Shown here: positions 9,180 through 19,862 of the stretch, piece by piece
Numbering within the stretch: position 1 is the stretch's first letter
Layout of the letters: every line of letters begins with the position of its first letter
DNA from: Haemaphysalis longicornis
Lineage: Eukaryota > Arthropoda > Arachnida > Ixodida > Ixodidae
Direction: 5' to 3'
DNA length: 64,000 nucleotides
NCBI GenBank assembly: GCA_013339765.2
Contig: CM023448.1
Span: 24,504,551-24,568,550, forward strand
Translations under genes and position numbers: made by a program
Notes under the pieces: model-generated
The model's database searches: none
Seen by the model: only the letters and a program-made list of their open reading frames with translations
Told to the model about the DNA's origin: nothing

Positions 9180-10463
9180 TATCTGTTGTAGATGGGGAAT
9201 CGTTTATACAAGAACAGAAAAATTCGACAAACTGCCGTGAAAGCGTTGGCAAACAAGGAACAAGCAATGGTTTATTTTTTGAAAGAACTCGAATTTTGTA
9301 CCTCACGTTCCATGGAAAGAAAGCAACAAACGTTGACCAAATGGCGGTACCCCAAGAATATTGCGACAACATTTTGGAGCTTTCACATATGGCAGGTTGG
9401 TCGGATAATCTCGGCATTAACAAGACAAAAGTGAGGCTGCTAAGCGAGTATTACTGGCCCGGCTGCTTTAAAGATGCTGAGCAATTTGCTCGTAGTTGTG
9501 ACGTTTGTCAGCGTACAGGTCGACCGAACGAGAAACGAAAGGCACCCATGGCAACAGTGCCTATTATTACTGAGCCGTTTCGCAAAGTCGACGTGTTTGG
9601 ACATTTACCCGTGACAGTCAGGGTATAAGTACCTTTTGACCATGGTCTGTCCCGCGACCAAGTTTCCAGAGGCAGTTCACTGATCGATCAAACGTCCTCA
9701 GAAATAGTTGATGCGCTACTATAAATTTTCGCCCGCATTTACGTTACGAGTGAGATCCGGTCAGATCTTGGTAGCGTCTTCACGAGCGAGCTGACTACTA
9801 CGTTTCTGAAGAAGTGTGGTATCCAAATACACCACAGCTCTGTCCACCATCCCCAAAGTGCAGAGAAGGTTCGTTCCGTAATGAAGCGCATATTACGGGC
9901 CTTGTGTTATGAACAAAAGAAAGAATGGAACACTCCATTGCCCGCCATACTGTTTGCTTTGCGTTCAGTGGCACATAAATCAACCGGTCTCAGCCCAGCA
10001 GAGGTCGTGTATGGGAGGGCATTGCGTTCTCCACTTAAGCGAATTCGTAAGAACTAGGAGGAGGAGGACAGTGATCCGACGGTAGTCGAGTACGTTTGTA
10101 ACTTATTGCAGCCCTTGTACGACACGCAGCTTCTAGTGGAAGCTCACATGCTCGAGGCACAGGCGAAAGCGAAAAAGCGCTATTATAAGAATAGCAACCA
10201 CCACCAGTTCCACGAAGGGCAGAAAGTGCTTTTGCTACGCACGTCGAAAGCGAACAAGTTGGAAGTGCAGCGTGAAGGCCCCGCGACTGTATAGTAAAAG
10301 CTCTGAGACACGGACTACGTTCTCAAAATGCCTGGTCGTAGGACGGAAGTCCGCATATACCATTGTAACAATGAAGTCGCATGTGGAGCGAGCGCATGTC
10401 GTAAGTCTAGTATTAAACCAACCAGAGGAAGTGGCAGCTGAAACTTCCGCAAATTCCTCGTGA
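9180..10463 (+). pseudogene. Integrase of gypsy type, broken
   Basis: Zinc-binding region: LSHMAGWSDNLGINKT...CDVCQRTGRP, with one His of the HHCC motif replaced by Asn. Catalytic core: VDVFGHLP (first Asp), RSDLGSVFTS (second Asp) and HPQSAEKVRSVMKR (Glu). The C-terminal region, LLLRTSKANKLEVQREGPA, matches the usual KVL.L.....NKL...W.GP segment. Stops at about 9626, 9720 and 10055 and frameshifts near 10290 interrupt it. It would insert element cDNA into DNA in an intact copy. Confidence 0.75.
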
Positions 10464-10479
10464 CCTAACTGGCCTTTAG

Positions 10480-11800
10480 GTAGACCAAATTCTGGATCTG
10501 ACAGCGGAAAGAGCAGTTTTTAGCGAAAGCCAGATTACAGATCTCACATGTTTAATAACAAAATACTCACAGTTGTTCTCGAAGGTGCCCGGTCACACCT
10601 GTTTTATGACGCATGATATAGAGTTAACATCTCACGGTATCACAAGATAAAGAGCTGTACAGGTGTTCGCCAAGGCAAGAAAAACTAATGAATGATGCCG
10701 TCGACCAGATGTTGACGCTTGAAGATAGCCGAACCGGATGAAGGTGATTTCGTGTCAGCAATGATAATTGTGGAAGCTAACGAGTGAAAGAACCGCGCTC
10801 TTACATCGATTACCGTAAGCTTAACGCAGTGACTGCGACAAAAGTGTACCCCATACCACACCTGGAGGACTGCCTTGAAAGAGTAAGCAAGGCAAGGCAC
10901 ATTTCAACGCTCGACTTAGTGCGCGGGTACTGCCAACTTACATTAAGTGAACGAGCCAGTAAACTACTTGCTTTCTAGACGCCTTTCGGCACCTTCCGCC
11001 CTCTGGTTCTGCCTTTCGGGCTGATAAATACACCATTTACTTTACATTTACAAAGCCTAACAGCGGCAGAAGCATTCGCACTTCCTTATCTGGATGATAT
11101 CGCAGTATTTTCTAACTCTTAGGCAGAGCACATCAATCACCTGCGCGAAGTGTTAGGGAGGCTGAAGAAGGCTGGGATTGCATTGAAGGCTCCAAAATGG
11201 ATGTTGGGTCGCTTACAAGTCGACTACCAGGGGCACAGAATAGGCCAAGGACAGCGCAGCACACGGGATGTAAAATTCTACCGATACCTGAATTCCCCCG
11301 CCCAGAAACGAAACAGAAATCCGCACGTTCTTAGGGATGGTGGGTTATTATCAACACTATGTCAAAGGTTTCTTGATGATTGCCAGCCCACTTACAGACG
11401 CCTTAAAAAAAGTCGCTGCCTAATCGTGTAAAATGGGACGCAGCGAAAGAAGCTGCTTGTGCTTGTCTCAAGGCTGCGCTTATACGTTAGCCAGTCCCAG
11501 CCAGCCCAGACCACTCGAAGCCTTTTCTTGCGCAGTGTGACGCTAGCGAAAAGGGTAGTTTTTTCGCTGCCGTAGATAAGCGTAGTTTTAAGCCAGGAAG
11601 ACGAACATGGACACGAACAACCAATTTCTCTACGTCAGCCGAAAATTATCTGCTCCAGAGCAGGCCTGCCATCGAAAAAGAGTGCGCATGCCTGGTATGG
11701 CCTGTGGAAAAGCTTTCATGGTATTTCTCAGGTTCCGAATTTGTGTTTGTTACCGATCATCGCCCCCTCACGTGGATTCAACCGATGTCAAATAACAACT
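10480..11800 (+). pseudogene. Reverse transcriptase and RNase H of gypsy type, broken
   Basis: Readable motifs in order: LFSKVPGHT, DIELTSHG, IEPDEGDFVSAMIIVEA, YIDYRKLNAVT, HISTLDLVRGYCQL, TPFGTFRPLVLPFGL, the catalytic LPYLDDIAVFS (about 11081-11115), GRLKKAGIALKAPK, the RNase H QCDAS, LYVSRKLSAPEQA, KECACLVW and FVTDHRPLTW. At least six stops or frame changes intervene and a segment before YLDD is shortened. RT plus RNase H copies element RNA into DNA in intact relatives. Confidence 0.75.
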
Positions 11801-11980
11801 GATGATTGTTGGGTTAAATCATCAGCTTGCAGTCGTATGCATTTACAGTTAAACATAAGAAAGGATCCCTGCACGCAAATGCAGATGTTTTTAGCAGGGA
11901 TTTCTCTTCCTTGGCGTAAGACGGTAATGATGCAGCAGTACATTGATTCTCAATTGATTCCCCTGCCTTTGCCTCTGGCA

Positions 11981-12039
11981 GGTCCTTATTGATCGCCAGT
12001 TCTGTTTCCCTTGGAAACAGAACTGGCACTATAAGGACC
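11981..12039. repeat. 24 bp stem hairpin at the 3' edge of the gypsy pol
   Basis: GCCAGTTCTGTTTCC (11995-12009) pairs perfectly with 12013-12027 around a CTT loop. Outside it, GGTCCTTAT (11981-11989) pairs perfectly with ATAAGGACC (12031-12039), separated by a small 5/3 internal loop. Confidence 0.85.
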
Positions 12040-12790
12040 AATAAGGACTTCTTAGGACACTCTGCGCATCATGGTCTGGCCTGGCCGCGCTCGGCGGTTG
12101 TTTGGGGCGCTTGCGAGGGCTTGGTTTCTTGCCTATGTCCAGTATCCTGGCCTTGAGCACATCTTCAGAAATCCTGCGCCGCCAGCAGTTCGCAGCCTCT
12201 GCCTACAAGGGTTGACGTCTCATCAACTGAACAGTCGTCAGACGCCATGCGGTCGCCTGCCATTGCGAAGACAACCCTTTCAAGCTTCGTGCTACAAGTC
12301 GTCAGCGGTGCTTCTATGGTGCCTCTTCCGAAGAACTTTCAAACGAAGTGGCGGAAGTCAAACGTGGCGCGTTGCTGCCTACTTTCGGGTAATCTGGCTA
12401 ACATTTGGAGGGGACCCCCGCTCCCCTCCCCCCCCTCCAAGGCATTCTTCTGGCGGGAGGAGCTGTTGCGCTGCAGCGCAAGCGGACCTTTAATCTGGCG
12501 AACCGTCTGCACTGGAACGCTCGTGTTCGAACCAGCCAAACCGCCCGATAGCTGTGGTGCTGGAGCGCAGGTGTGTTTGTGTGTGTGTGTGTGCGTTCAA
12601 TCAGCGTCGAAGCAAGACCAGTACTTCCAAAGCCTCTGCAGTCGAGCGCACGTGTAAGAAACGGGAGAGGCCGGCCTGAACTGATCGGCGTTCTCGCGTG
12701 CCGCAGCGCACGTGGAATAACTATGCTTGTGCTGTTTCCCACTCTCCCTCGAGACGGCGGGGCTTAAAAGCAAACGCGAGCTCCGCCGCT
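12040..12790 (+). other. Region after pol; possible 3' LTR, with a short GT repeat
   Basis: Overlapping open frames (12071-12493 and 12247-12657) have no domain and look like chance frames in GC-rich DNA. By position, the 3' LTR of the gypsy element should lie here, but no matching 5' copy was identified. A GT-rich microsatellite occupies about 12568-12594. Confidence 0.3.
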
Positions 12791-12796
12791 TGGTTT

Positions 12797-13153
12797 TTAA
12801 ATGCAGAGCATTTCAGTAACTCACGATGTCACCCGCGTTGGCGTCCGTAGTCCGCACCGCACCCCTCCCTACTATATATAAAAAAAAGTACCATCCGGCG
12901 CCAGGTTTCCATCCCTTGACCCTGCGGGCGGAACGCAATGTACATGGTGCTTAACCCACTGCGCCACAAAGCCGACACAGATTGGGAGGCTACGGACGCG
13001 CCTTATATCCTTGACTCATTCAAATTACTGCTGACGAGCGCTCTCTCGTCAGCAGTTGCCACAAGTGTAACAACATTAACGTAACGCAAACTACTTAACG
13101 TCGTGCGCCCGCGGAAATGCTCTGCATTTCATCGTGCCCCTCGCGAGGGGGAT
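12797..13153 (-). mobile_element. SINE-like element with tRNA-like core and palindromic head
   Basis: Closely similar to 56194-56545. It starts (plus view) TTTTAAATGCAGAGCATTTC and ends near a second head copy, AAATGCTCTGCATTT (13114-13129), and CCCCTCGCGAGGGG. On the minus strand 12896-12973 reads GGCTTTGTGGCGCAGTGGGT (A-box-like) and later a degenerate B box, i.e. a tRNA-derived Pol III head. It also contains a 12 bp-stem hairpin at 13027-13056. Confidence 0.65.
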
Positions 13154-13159
13154 GTTGAC

Positions 13160-15120
13160 GCTACCTCTTGCAGAGATTGAGTGCAACCACCGAGAGCAAG
13201 TTCCCACGAGCGGCGTGCGCGCCGTGGAGTGGTGGCGCCATCTGTCAGACGCGACGCGAACTACTATCATGGCAGTGCGAAAAACGAACGCGCGAAATAC
13301 AAACCGGGCTGTTTGTAACATCTCTTGAGTGGGCTATCTGGTCCTGCAAGGCAGGAGAGCTCCATGACAGATTGTACATAAACCTTTTTTATTTTACTGC
13401 CTTCTTCCCAAAGAAAAGACAACCCCGTATACATGAGCGTGGATAAAGTATATTAAATGCAGCAAAAGTGACAGTCGTTTCCAGCAAAGCCGCTACACAA
13501 AAGCACACAAATGGTTCCAAAGAGGAAACTTGATCACCCACCAATTAAGGATGTTGGTGGAAATTCTGACTTGGCCCGCTTAGAACTCCGCAGCTGATTG
13601 TTAGCGCAGCTTGTATCACATCAGCCGCGCTTGATTGCGATCCTGTTCTCCAGTATCCAGTAACGCCAACCTAGAGGACGAGGGAGGAGTTTGGGAAGGT
13701 TCTTGCTTAGCTACAGACCAACAGTCACCACACGAGTGGAGGCGTTTTCGAATTGAAACTATGGTATGCATTCTGATTGATGTAGTTTTATTTCTCGTGC
13801 CTTAACGTACCCCGCGCCCCTTGTCACTTTAACGCTATTACACGTCATTGTTTTCTTCTTGCAGGGGTCCTGAAAGGCGTTTTGAGCACACTAAATGAAC
13901 TAGCGCAATTGCTATATTGGGTGATCAACGTCACTTGTGCCAAGTGTAGCTTTTTTACGTGCAGTGGACAGCTTACAATTTTGTTGCAATGTTCGTTGCC
14001 GTGTCTTCTGTCTCTGCTTACGTCAAGTCAGGCGTCTTCGGCGTCCCACGTGGCGTCTTCGGCGTCCCACGTCGACTTTCGGCGTCTGCCTAGAGCCCAG
14101 CTCGGCCAAATCGTAACAGTGTACTTTTACGCGCACTTTTCCAAGATGTTGGTTATCGAGTGACCATTGTTAAAACCACATGTTGAAAGACTTACCTACA
14201 CAATTCTCCACGAAAAGGATGGGGCAGATACGCCTGTTCTTCACCGCATTTCAGCCCGCTAACGTCTTCAATCCCACAAGAGGGAACCACTTTGCGGTCG
14301 CCTCAAGGGTAATGGTTGTGTTCAGTTGAAGCGGCTAGATTTGTCAGAGTACACATAAAGAACAGCACGGACTAGCACGTGCCCTAACATCGCTTTGGTC
14401 TGTTCTTGCTAGTGCAGGATTCAAGGTTTTATTCACTTTGAGGCCGACTGACAGGGTGGAGAACATTGAGCTCCGTCCCCCGCTTAGAACAGCGCGGGGA
14501 TGCCCGGTCTGAACATGCCGACCCCCCTAACAGAAAGAGCTTGTCTGGATTGTGCCGGGACCAGCTGGGCTGCTACTGTTGTCATTGCAAATAATGACGC
14601 GTCTTTGCGCGGCGGGACTCGTAGCCGCCTCGCAGGATTTTCCTGGTGTTGTCGGCCATTTCGAGAGGTTCAGACCCGCGCAGTGGCCTGATACCTGCTG
14701 GTACGTGTGGATGCACCGCCCAGCTAGAAAACCTCGGGCGGTGTGAGGCACCACTTATCCTTTCATATCCGTCGCCCTCCCAGTCCCTCGAGCGCATCTC
14801 TCTGCACAGGACTTGCAGACAACTCCGCACCACGCACTAACCGTCTTTTAGAACGATATGACAGCAGTACAACAACTCCAGGCACAATGCACAAAAGCTG
14901 CGCACACAGTCGGTGCATGGGTGATTTAGCTGCAGGACCAAAATGTTTGACCATATACAGGCATGTACTAGTTTCACGGTGAAATGCCTAATGCGTCGCA
15001 CTCGGTTGCTCTGGAAACATTGATGTACACAACAGTAACCGCATTTCAAGCACATCAGATAAATGCGTGGCATGACTATCGAACTCTCTATTGTTAGGTC
15101 ATTTCACTAGAAGGGGCTCG
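13160..15120. other. No recognisable gene
   Basis: Open frames up to 93 codons (13882-14163) show no domain. That one contains a 20-base near-exact tandem duplication (GGCGTCTTCGGCGTCCCACG) near 14031-14071. The segment 14500-14840 is open in several frames on both strands without recognisable motifs; a decayed retroelement is possible. Confidence 0.35.
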
Positions 15121-15125
15121 CTTAA

Positions 15126-15410
15126 TTACGCGTAGCTCATGTCGCTGCTGTAGGTTTTGCTTTCCACCGTACCTCCATTTCCTTTGAGTCGCTTGGTGGT
15201 GCCCCGGTTGGCGGAGGGCCGCACAAGGCGAGTGGCCGCAAAGTCGTAGTGGAAGAAGATCAGGTACACGGCGACCAGGGTAGCCAAGAATCCCAGTAGA
15301 ATGAGGTAGTCATTGTCTTTGGCCCGGTATAGGTTGTGCGGACCGAGTGCCTGGCGTCGGTCGGCTAGCCGGCGCGCGATCTCGTCCTCACGGGACCACG
15401 GGCTTAACAT
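15126..15410 (-). CDS. Small single-pass membrane protein, unknown family
   Basis: An intact frame of 94 codons from ATG to TAG. The N-terminal 35 residues are charged (WSREDEIARRLADRRQALG). A strong hydrophobic helix follows at about residues 37-54 (LILLGFLATLVAVYLIFF), and a basic, Ser/Thr-rich tail completes it (NRGTTKRLKGNGG). There is no N-terminal signal peptide, so a type II or tail-exposed membrane protein is likely. An in-frame TGA lies 33 bases before the ATG, and a CAG a few bases before the ATG could be a splice acceptor, so this may be a whole small gene or its last coding exon. Composition is gene-like and no transposon motif is present. I do not recognise the family and give no function. 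Confidence 0.55.
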   Translation of the reverse strand: MLSPWSREDEIARRLADRRQALGPHNLYRAKDNDYLILLGFLATLVAVYLIFFHYDFAATRLVRPSANRGTTKRLKGNGGTVESKTYSSDMSYA

Positions 15411-15609
15411 TACAGAGGCTGTGGGCCGTATTTCGCTTGTTCACTCGCCAACCAAGATGCTTTTCGAATGGCCTAGATGGTGGTGATGGTGCTTGTGGCC
15501 CGAAAAATGGCGCACACTCTCTCGGGGGATTGGCAAAGAGTTATTTTTCCATTGTAACGCATGATACGATGGAAAATATTGAAGAAGAAGAATAAATTTA
15601 GCTTAAGTT

Positions 15610-15611
<2 letters not shown>

Positions 15612-15658
<47 letters not shown>
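15612..15658. repeat. (GA)n microsatellite
   Basis: About 23 perfect GA units. It follows the 3' end of the minus-strand LINE fragment, where it may have grown from the element's tail. Confidence 0.95.
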
Positions 15659-15659
<1 letters not shown>

Positions 15660-15663
<4 letters not shown>

Positions 15664-16290
15664 AGAAAACACGACAGAAGAGTAGGAAAACAAGGTAAAA
15701 GTCCGCCTGATCAGAAGGTTTTAAAAAGGCAGAGGAGCTGCTTCTGAAATGAAGGAGTGGATAGCATTGCAAACATCCCTGTGGCACCAACCCAGCCTAC
15801 TGCCCCCCAACAAGAAAAGCACTGCTACATTCAATGGCAGTCCAATACCTCGTAGACGAGCCTCCAGCAGCCCTCTGCGATGGTGAGAAAATCGGCTGCA
15901 CAAAAGGAAGAGAATGTTCTTCCGATTCAATTTCTTGGCAAAATTGGCACAAGGGGAGGTTGTCAGATTTGCCTTATATATGTACCGATTAAGTGGAGGC
16001 ACACCAAAGAGAAAAAAGTGAGCGATACTTCGCACGACCGAGTTGGGCAGAGACTTCTTTTTCAGCGGAAGCTAAGATGTTCACGTTCAGGAGGAGTGTA
16101 CCGACGGTGATCAGAGGCATCTAGATTCAACAGGAATTGGCAATAGCATGCCAGCAACACGCATAAAAACTGGGGAAGAACCTCTACAATTGGTAAAGCC
16201 AAAGATCTTTTAGCTAACACTTCAGTGGTTTCATTGCGGGTTAAGCCACAGTAGCCGGGCAGCCATACGAGCCGAATCTCCCGCACGTGA
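15660..16290 (-). pseudogene. LINE ORF2 C-terminus (RNase H end and zinc-like tail)
   Basis: The first frame reads RLVWLPGYCGLTRNETTEVL and LAKRSLALPIVEVLPQFL, the last RNase H motif (W.PGH.G..GNE..D.LAK), with His and Asp positions changed. The next frame reads PPLNRYIYKANLTTSPCANF, SRFSHHRRGLLEARLRGIGL and RDVCNAIHSFISEA, the C-terminal region of tick LINEs. The frame changes at about 16035-16060. Upstream sequence to 16520 may belong to the same element but is not readable. Confidence 0.65.
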
Positions 16291-16299
16291 ATAGGGACG

Positions 16300-17100
16300 C
16301 AGGAATGAAAAGATTAACAATAGGTTGTAAAGTTACTGAGGAGAGAGCCATGTAGAGATGATTGCTGTGCATGTTCCTCAAGGAGAGGGGTTACCAAACA
16401 TCTATGGTTGAAGAAAGGTACAAAAAATACAATGCCTAAGTAAGATGTCAATATAGAAAAAAAATGTAGTTGGGAATTATCCTGAAAGAACATTCGAGGT
16501 GTAAAAATTGACAAACTCAAGAGAAGTCCTTAATATTTGTTGTGATTTTGGTTGGTTGGTAGAGAAATTATGGGCGCATACCTAATCAGGGGGATTGACC
16601 CATGACCTCTTCTTTCCTTTTGGCGCACTTCATCGTGGTTCAATGGTGTGCGTGTATTGCAAAAAAAGTTTCTCACATTGCACAGCTAAAACACTTTGTT
16701 ATTTAGTTATTACCAATAGGAACCTATTTTAGTTTGTTTACACCGAAGGAAAAATATCGACAGCTATAAAAATGTGTTGGCATAAGAAAGAAAACAGACC
16801 AAAAACATTGACCTGATTCGCTTTGTGCCGCTGTGCGGCCAACGAATGTTTTAGGGGCGAAGCTCCTCTTGCTCGGGCCCTGTCCTGTCCTTTGTTGCGC
16901 CGTGTACATACCGCTGATGATGATTGTGGACAGGATGCCCCTAGGGATTGGCCAACCAAAGGCTGGACGAAGAGGTCAAAACGGTCAACGCGTTCGTTCC
17001 TACCCAACAAGGAGGAGAGGAAGAAGAAGACGTCGTTTGTCGTCTGCGAGCTCAAGACACGTATCGAGGGTACGCGACACAAAACGCTCTGCAGTAGGCG
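16300..17100. other. Repeat-derived, no gene
   Basis: Overlapping frames on both strands (16738-17185) are compositional. A GTTTTAGGGGCGAAGCTCCT motif at about 16848-16868 looks like the start of a dispersed tick repeat. No protein motif. Confidence 0.35.
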
Positions 17101-17118
17101 ACGGCCAAGGAGGCTAAA

Positions 17119-17247
17119 ATGTCACACACCGAATTTGCCAACTTACCCATGGAAATTCTCATCGTCCAAACCAAGCCCTACATGATCACCACAAACATCG
17201 ACGTTGTCGACGGGCTTGTCAACGGAGCGGTGGGAAGTCTCAAGCTT
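17119..17247 (+). pseudogene. PIF1-type helicase fragment
   Basis: About 43 codons read NLPMEILIVQTKPYMITTNI and DVVDGLVNGAVGSLK. This is the conserved block of PIF1-family DNA helicases (KP.M.T.N.DV.DGLVNGA.G), found in host PIF1 and in Helitron Rep/Hel proteins. Nothing else of the helicase is present; the frame runs into a SINE-like sequence downstream. A Helitron origin is a reasonable guess in a transposon-rich setting, but no Rep domain or Helitron end was found. Confidence 0.65.
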
Positions 17248-17249
17248 TG

Positions 17250-17405
17250 CGAGCGAGGAGTGATGGTCTTGCCGCGGCGGCGCCCGGTTTCGATCCCACC
17301 ACTCTCTGGCCGCGACGGGAGGTACGTGGCGCTCTTCCCACTGCGCTACAAACCGAGACGCGAGCACGTCTACGAACGCGCCTTATGTCCTTCACTCATT
17401 CAGAT
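17250..17405 (-). mobile_element. Degenerate tRNA-headed SINE-like copy
   Basis: It matches part of the 12797 and 56194 elements: GGTTTCGATCCC...CCCACTGCGCTACAAACCGA (minus-strand tRNA-like core) followed by GAACGCGCCTTATGTCCTTCA. Head and tail are missing. It fuses directly to the helicase scrap. Confidence 0.5.
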
Positions 17406-17419
17406 GGTGCGCGCCGTCA

Positions 17420-18700
17420 AGAAGACCTATAACAAGATGTCGAGTCGTTATATGATGTGTGGGCGAATATTTCATGGTTTTACCGATAAGCATTTTAGCT
17501 TCCCCCTCTCATCATCATTCACTTCGTGGAGATGGCGGGATTTTTTTTGCCCAAAACATAGTGGTGACATAATTTCAATGAGAGGTATAAAGAAGTTTTG
17601 TTTCTTTTGAGAGTTGTCCGGAGTCCTCCGTAGGAAATCAGACACATGCACTTACACAGTTTTATTTTGGCTCACTAATCGTCATAACCAGTGGGTAAAT
17701 ATAACTAAACTAAACATGCGTATTCACGGAATTGGGCGTATAAATTCGAGGTCTACTTCTTGTTTTAATCTAGCAAATGTTGCCTACAACCTTAATATGA
17801 GGTTCCCGCAAAACTAAGGTACTAAACACGCATATATGAGAGGGGTATTCGTATAAAAAAATGGTTCCCTTAAAAATTAGAAATTGTTTGTGTTTCCCAA
17901 AACCGCCATGTTTTCTGAAAACAGTAGGCATGGCATTTTTAGGCGTTTGGCGAAACGAGTGGTGCATGCTTCAACATAATCTCACCTGCCCCGCTCTGAT
18001 TACGCCGTGTCCATCACTCGAGGCAGATTTGCTGCTCGCAAACGCCGGCCACTTAGGGGGCGGGGATGGGGTTTCCAACTGGATAATTTGCTTTCAGAAA
18101 GAACAAAAAAATGTTTTGCTTTCCGCGTGCAATTTTCGAGAAGAATAAAAAGAATACAGAGAGGACCGACAGACGAGAGGAAGAAGGTTGCTAGGACGAG
18201 TGGTTGCATAACGTATATAGGCTTGACTTGGAGTTCGAACGAATAAAGACGATCCCACTATAACGGCCACAGTGACAACGAATCTGCGGTTTGAACAATC
18301 GAGCGTGGCGGGAACGCCACAGTATGCACCAAGGAAATGGGAATATTTTCTAGATGCAACGAACAGACGCGAGGGCCATGCAGCGAAGAACACACCCTCT
18401 GCTGACCCCGGTAGGCGGTCCCAGTAGCCACTTCAATCGCCGCTCCGCAGCCGCTAATGGAATGCGTACTGCTCGGAATCACCTTTTTTCAACAAAACTG
18501 ACCGAAGCCCGAGAAAAAAATAGGGTGAAATAAAAATTTAAGCCAACGGGAACGTCGCGGTTGTGGGTTCGGCATTTCGAACGTTCCTTCCACTCCTGCT
18601 TGAGGTAAGACGAAGTCCGACAAGGATCAAGGATTTCAGTCATAGAGGAGAGAAAGCTACAGGCGCTGATTAACTGCGCTTGAGTGCCAGAATTACCTGG
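17420..18700. other. No recognisable gene
   Basis: AT-rich to mixed DNA. Frames up to 99 codons lie on opposite strands over 18000-18400 and carry no known motif. Confidence 0.35.
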
Positions 18701-18704
18701 ATCC

Positions 18705-18720
18705 TGTTATATATATATAT

Positions 18721-18803
<83 letters not shown>
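18705..18803. repeat. (TA)n microsatellite
   Basis: About 45 TA units with a short interruption (acatacat) near the left end. Tyr-Ile repeat frames over it are artefacts. Confidence 0.95.
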
Positions 18804-18805
<2 letters not shown>

Positions 18806-19014
18806 GGGTATATATATGGCTATGGGTATGTGCCTCATCAGTGGGCGCGTACGGCAAGCCGAGAGACGAAGAAGAGATCGCGCAGAAACTGACTCGCACG
18901 AGCTGCATTGGATTCCTTGGCTTTGGTCTCTTGTCCTTCAGCTGTAATTATCAGTAAATAGACAACTTTTTCGCATTTGCCTTGTACCAATATATATATA
19001 TACACAAATATATA

Positions 19015-19655
19015 TAGGTCAAAACTTGGGTGCAGACACTTGGAAAACACTGAACAAGGGTTTTATTATTCCCAACAGTTGCGAAAGGAGAACCTTTCTT
19101 CTTCAGAGGTTATTTTAGAATAGACAGAAAAACGCTTATACACACTTTGCCTCCGAGGGCTTCCCTTTCTCCTCAACCTCGTCAATGAGAGCTCTCGGGG
19201 AGATTAAAAGAGGGGGAAAGTAAGAATAAGATGTCGGAGCTATACTACAGAAGGCGGGAAAAAGCAAGAAAAGAGGAAGGGAAAGAGGTTAGCTTTAGGA
19301 TGGAGAAGTCAAACTGAAAAACATTTTATTTATTCTAGCGTTTCGACCGGGGACCGCTCTTTTTCGAAGATACAAATAGTGCAGATCAGTGGGGTTTAAA
19401 TAAATTTCAGTTCTGGCTGAAGCAAGAAGATGTATCAAGCAAAACGTAGGCTCTACGCGACACAGAAGTATGCGAAGCACCAGAACGCAAGCGGGGGGAG
19501 GGGGGTCAAACAGAGATTCTGTTTAGAATAAGAATCAACAACCACCGAGCCCTACCACACCTTCCCCTATATAAAGATGTAAATAATCTAGGCCACCCCT
19601 TCCACGCTTTTACAGCCACGGTGGCGTTCACCCATGGCACCATGGCGTTCACAGC
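19015..19655. other. Possible retroelement tail sequence, no gene
   Basis: Contains aaacactgaacaagggttttattattccc and later ttctagcgtttcgaccgggg, which look like dispersed element ends, but no coding motif. Purine-rich tracts occur at 19200-19310. Confidence 0.3.
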
Positions 19656-19666
19656 CATGGTGCCAT
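19634..19666. repeat. 13 bp-stem hairpin
   Basis: ATGGCACCATGGC (19634-19646) and GCCATGGTGCCAT (19654-19666) pair perfectly around a 7-base loop, at the left edge of the duplicated tRNA-like unit. Confidence 0.8.
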
Positions 19667-19833
19667 AGGGAGCTTAGGAGGGTTCAACGCTGGTTGACCA
19701 CTCTCGACATGTCGTAGACACTCGAGTCACGGCGCGGGGATTAAAAAGAAGGTCCCCTTCACCCCGAGAAGTCAGAATGGCGCTGGCTACCACCCCCAAG
19801 CACAGGAAAAATTACATTGACATAAATACGGGC

Positions 19834-19856
19834 GGGGGGGGGGGGGGGGGGGGGGG
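19834..19856. repeat. G23 homopolymer
   Basis: Twenty-three consecutive G residues, absent from the second unit, where the corresponding place reads ccccgaaagcgagagg. Either a slippage expansion or an assembly artefact. Confidence 0.8.
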
Positions 19857-19862
19857 ATCGCC

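Larger units (their letters stand above)
8030..11980 (+). mobile_element. Degenerate Ty3/gypsy element with integrase upstream of RT (Gmr1-like order)
   Basis: Reading left to right on the plus strand: a CCHC zinc knuckle (8565-8610), a protease-like segment (8690-9080), an integrase (9180-10463), then reverse transcriptase and RNase H (10480-11800). RT motifs are of Ty3/gypsy type, but integrase comes first, as in Ty1/copia. This order among gypsy elements is known for the Gmr1 clade. The integrase C-terminal region runs into the RT region without an LTR between them, so the order does not look like two abutting elements. LTRs were not delimited. Many stops and frameshifts occur. Confidence 0.65.

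Noticed and set aside
12071..12742. Several overlapping frames over 100 codons
   Set aside because: They lie in the probable LTR/untranslated part after pol, on both strands, without a motif.
18680..18947. Tyr-Ile repeat frames
   Set aside because: Translation of a TA microsatellite.
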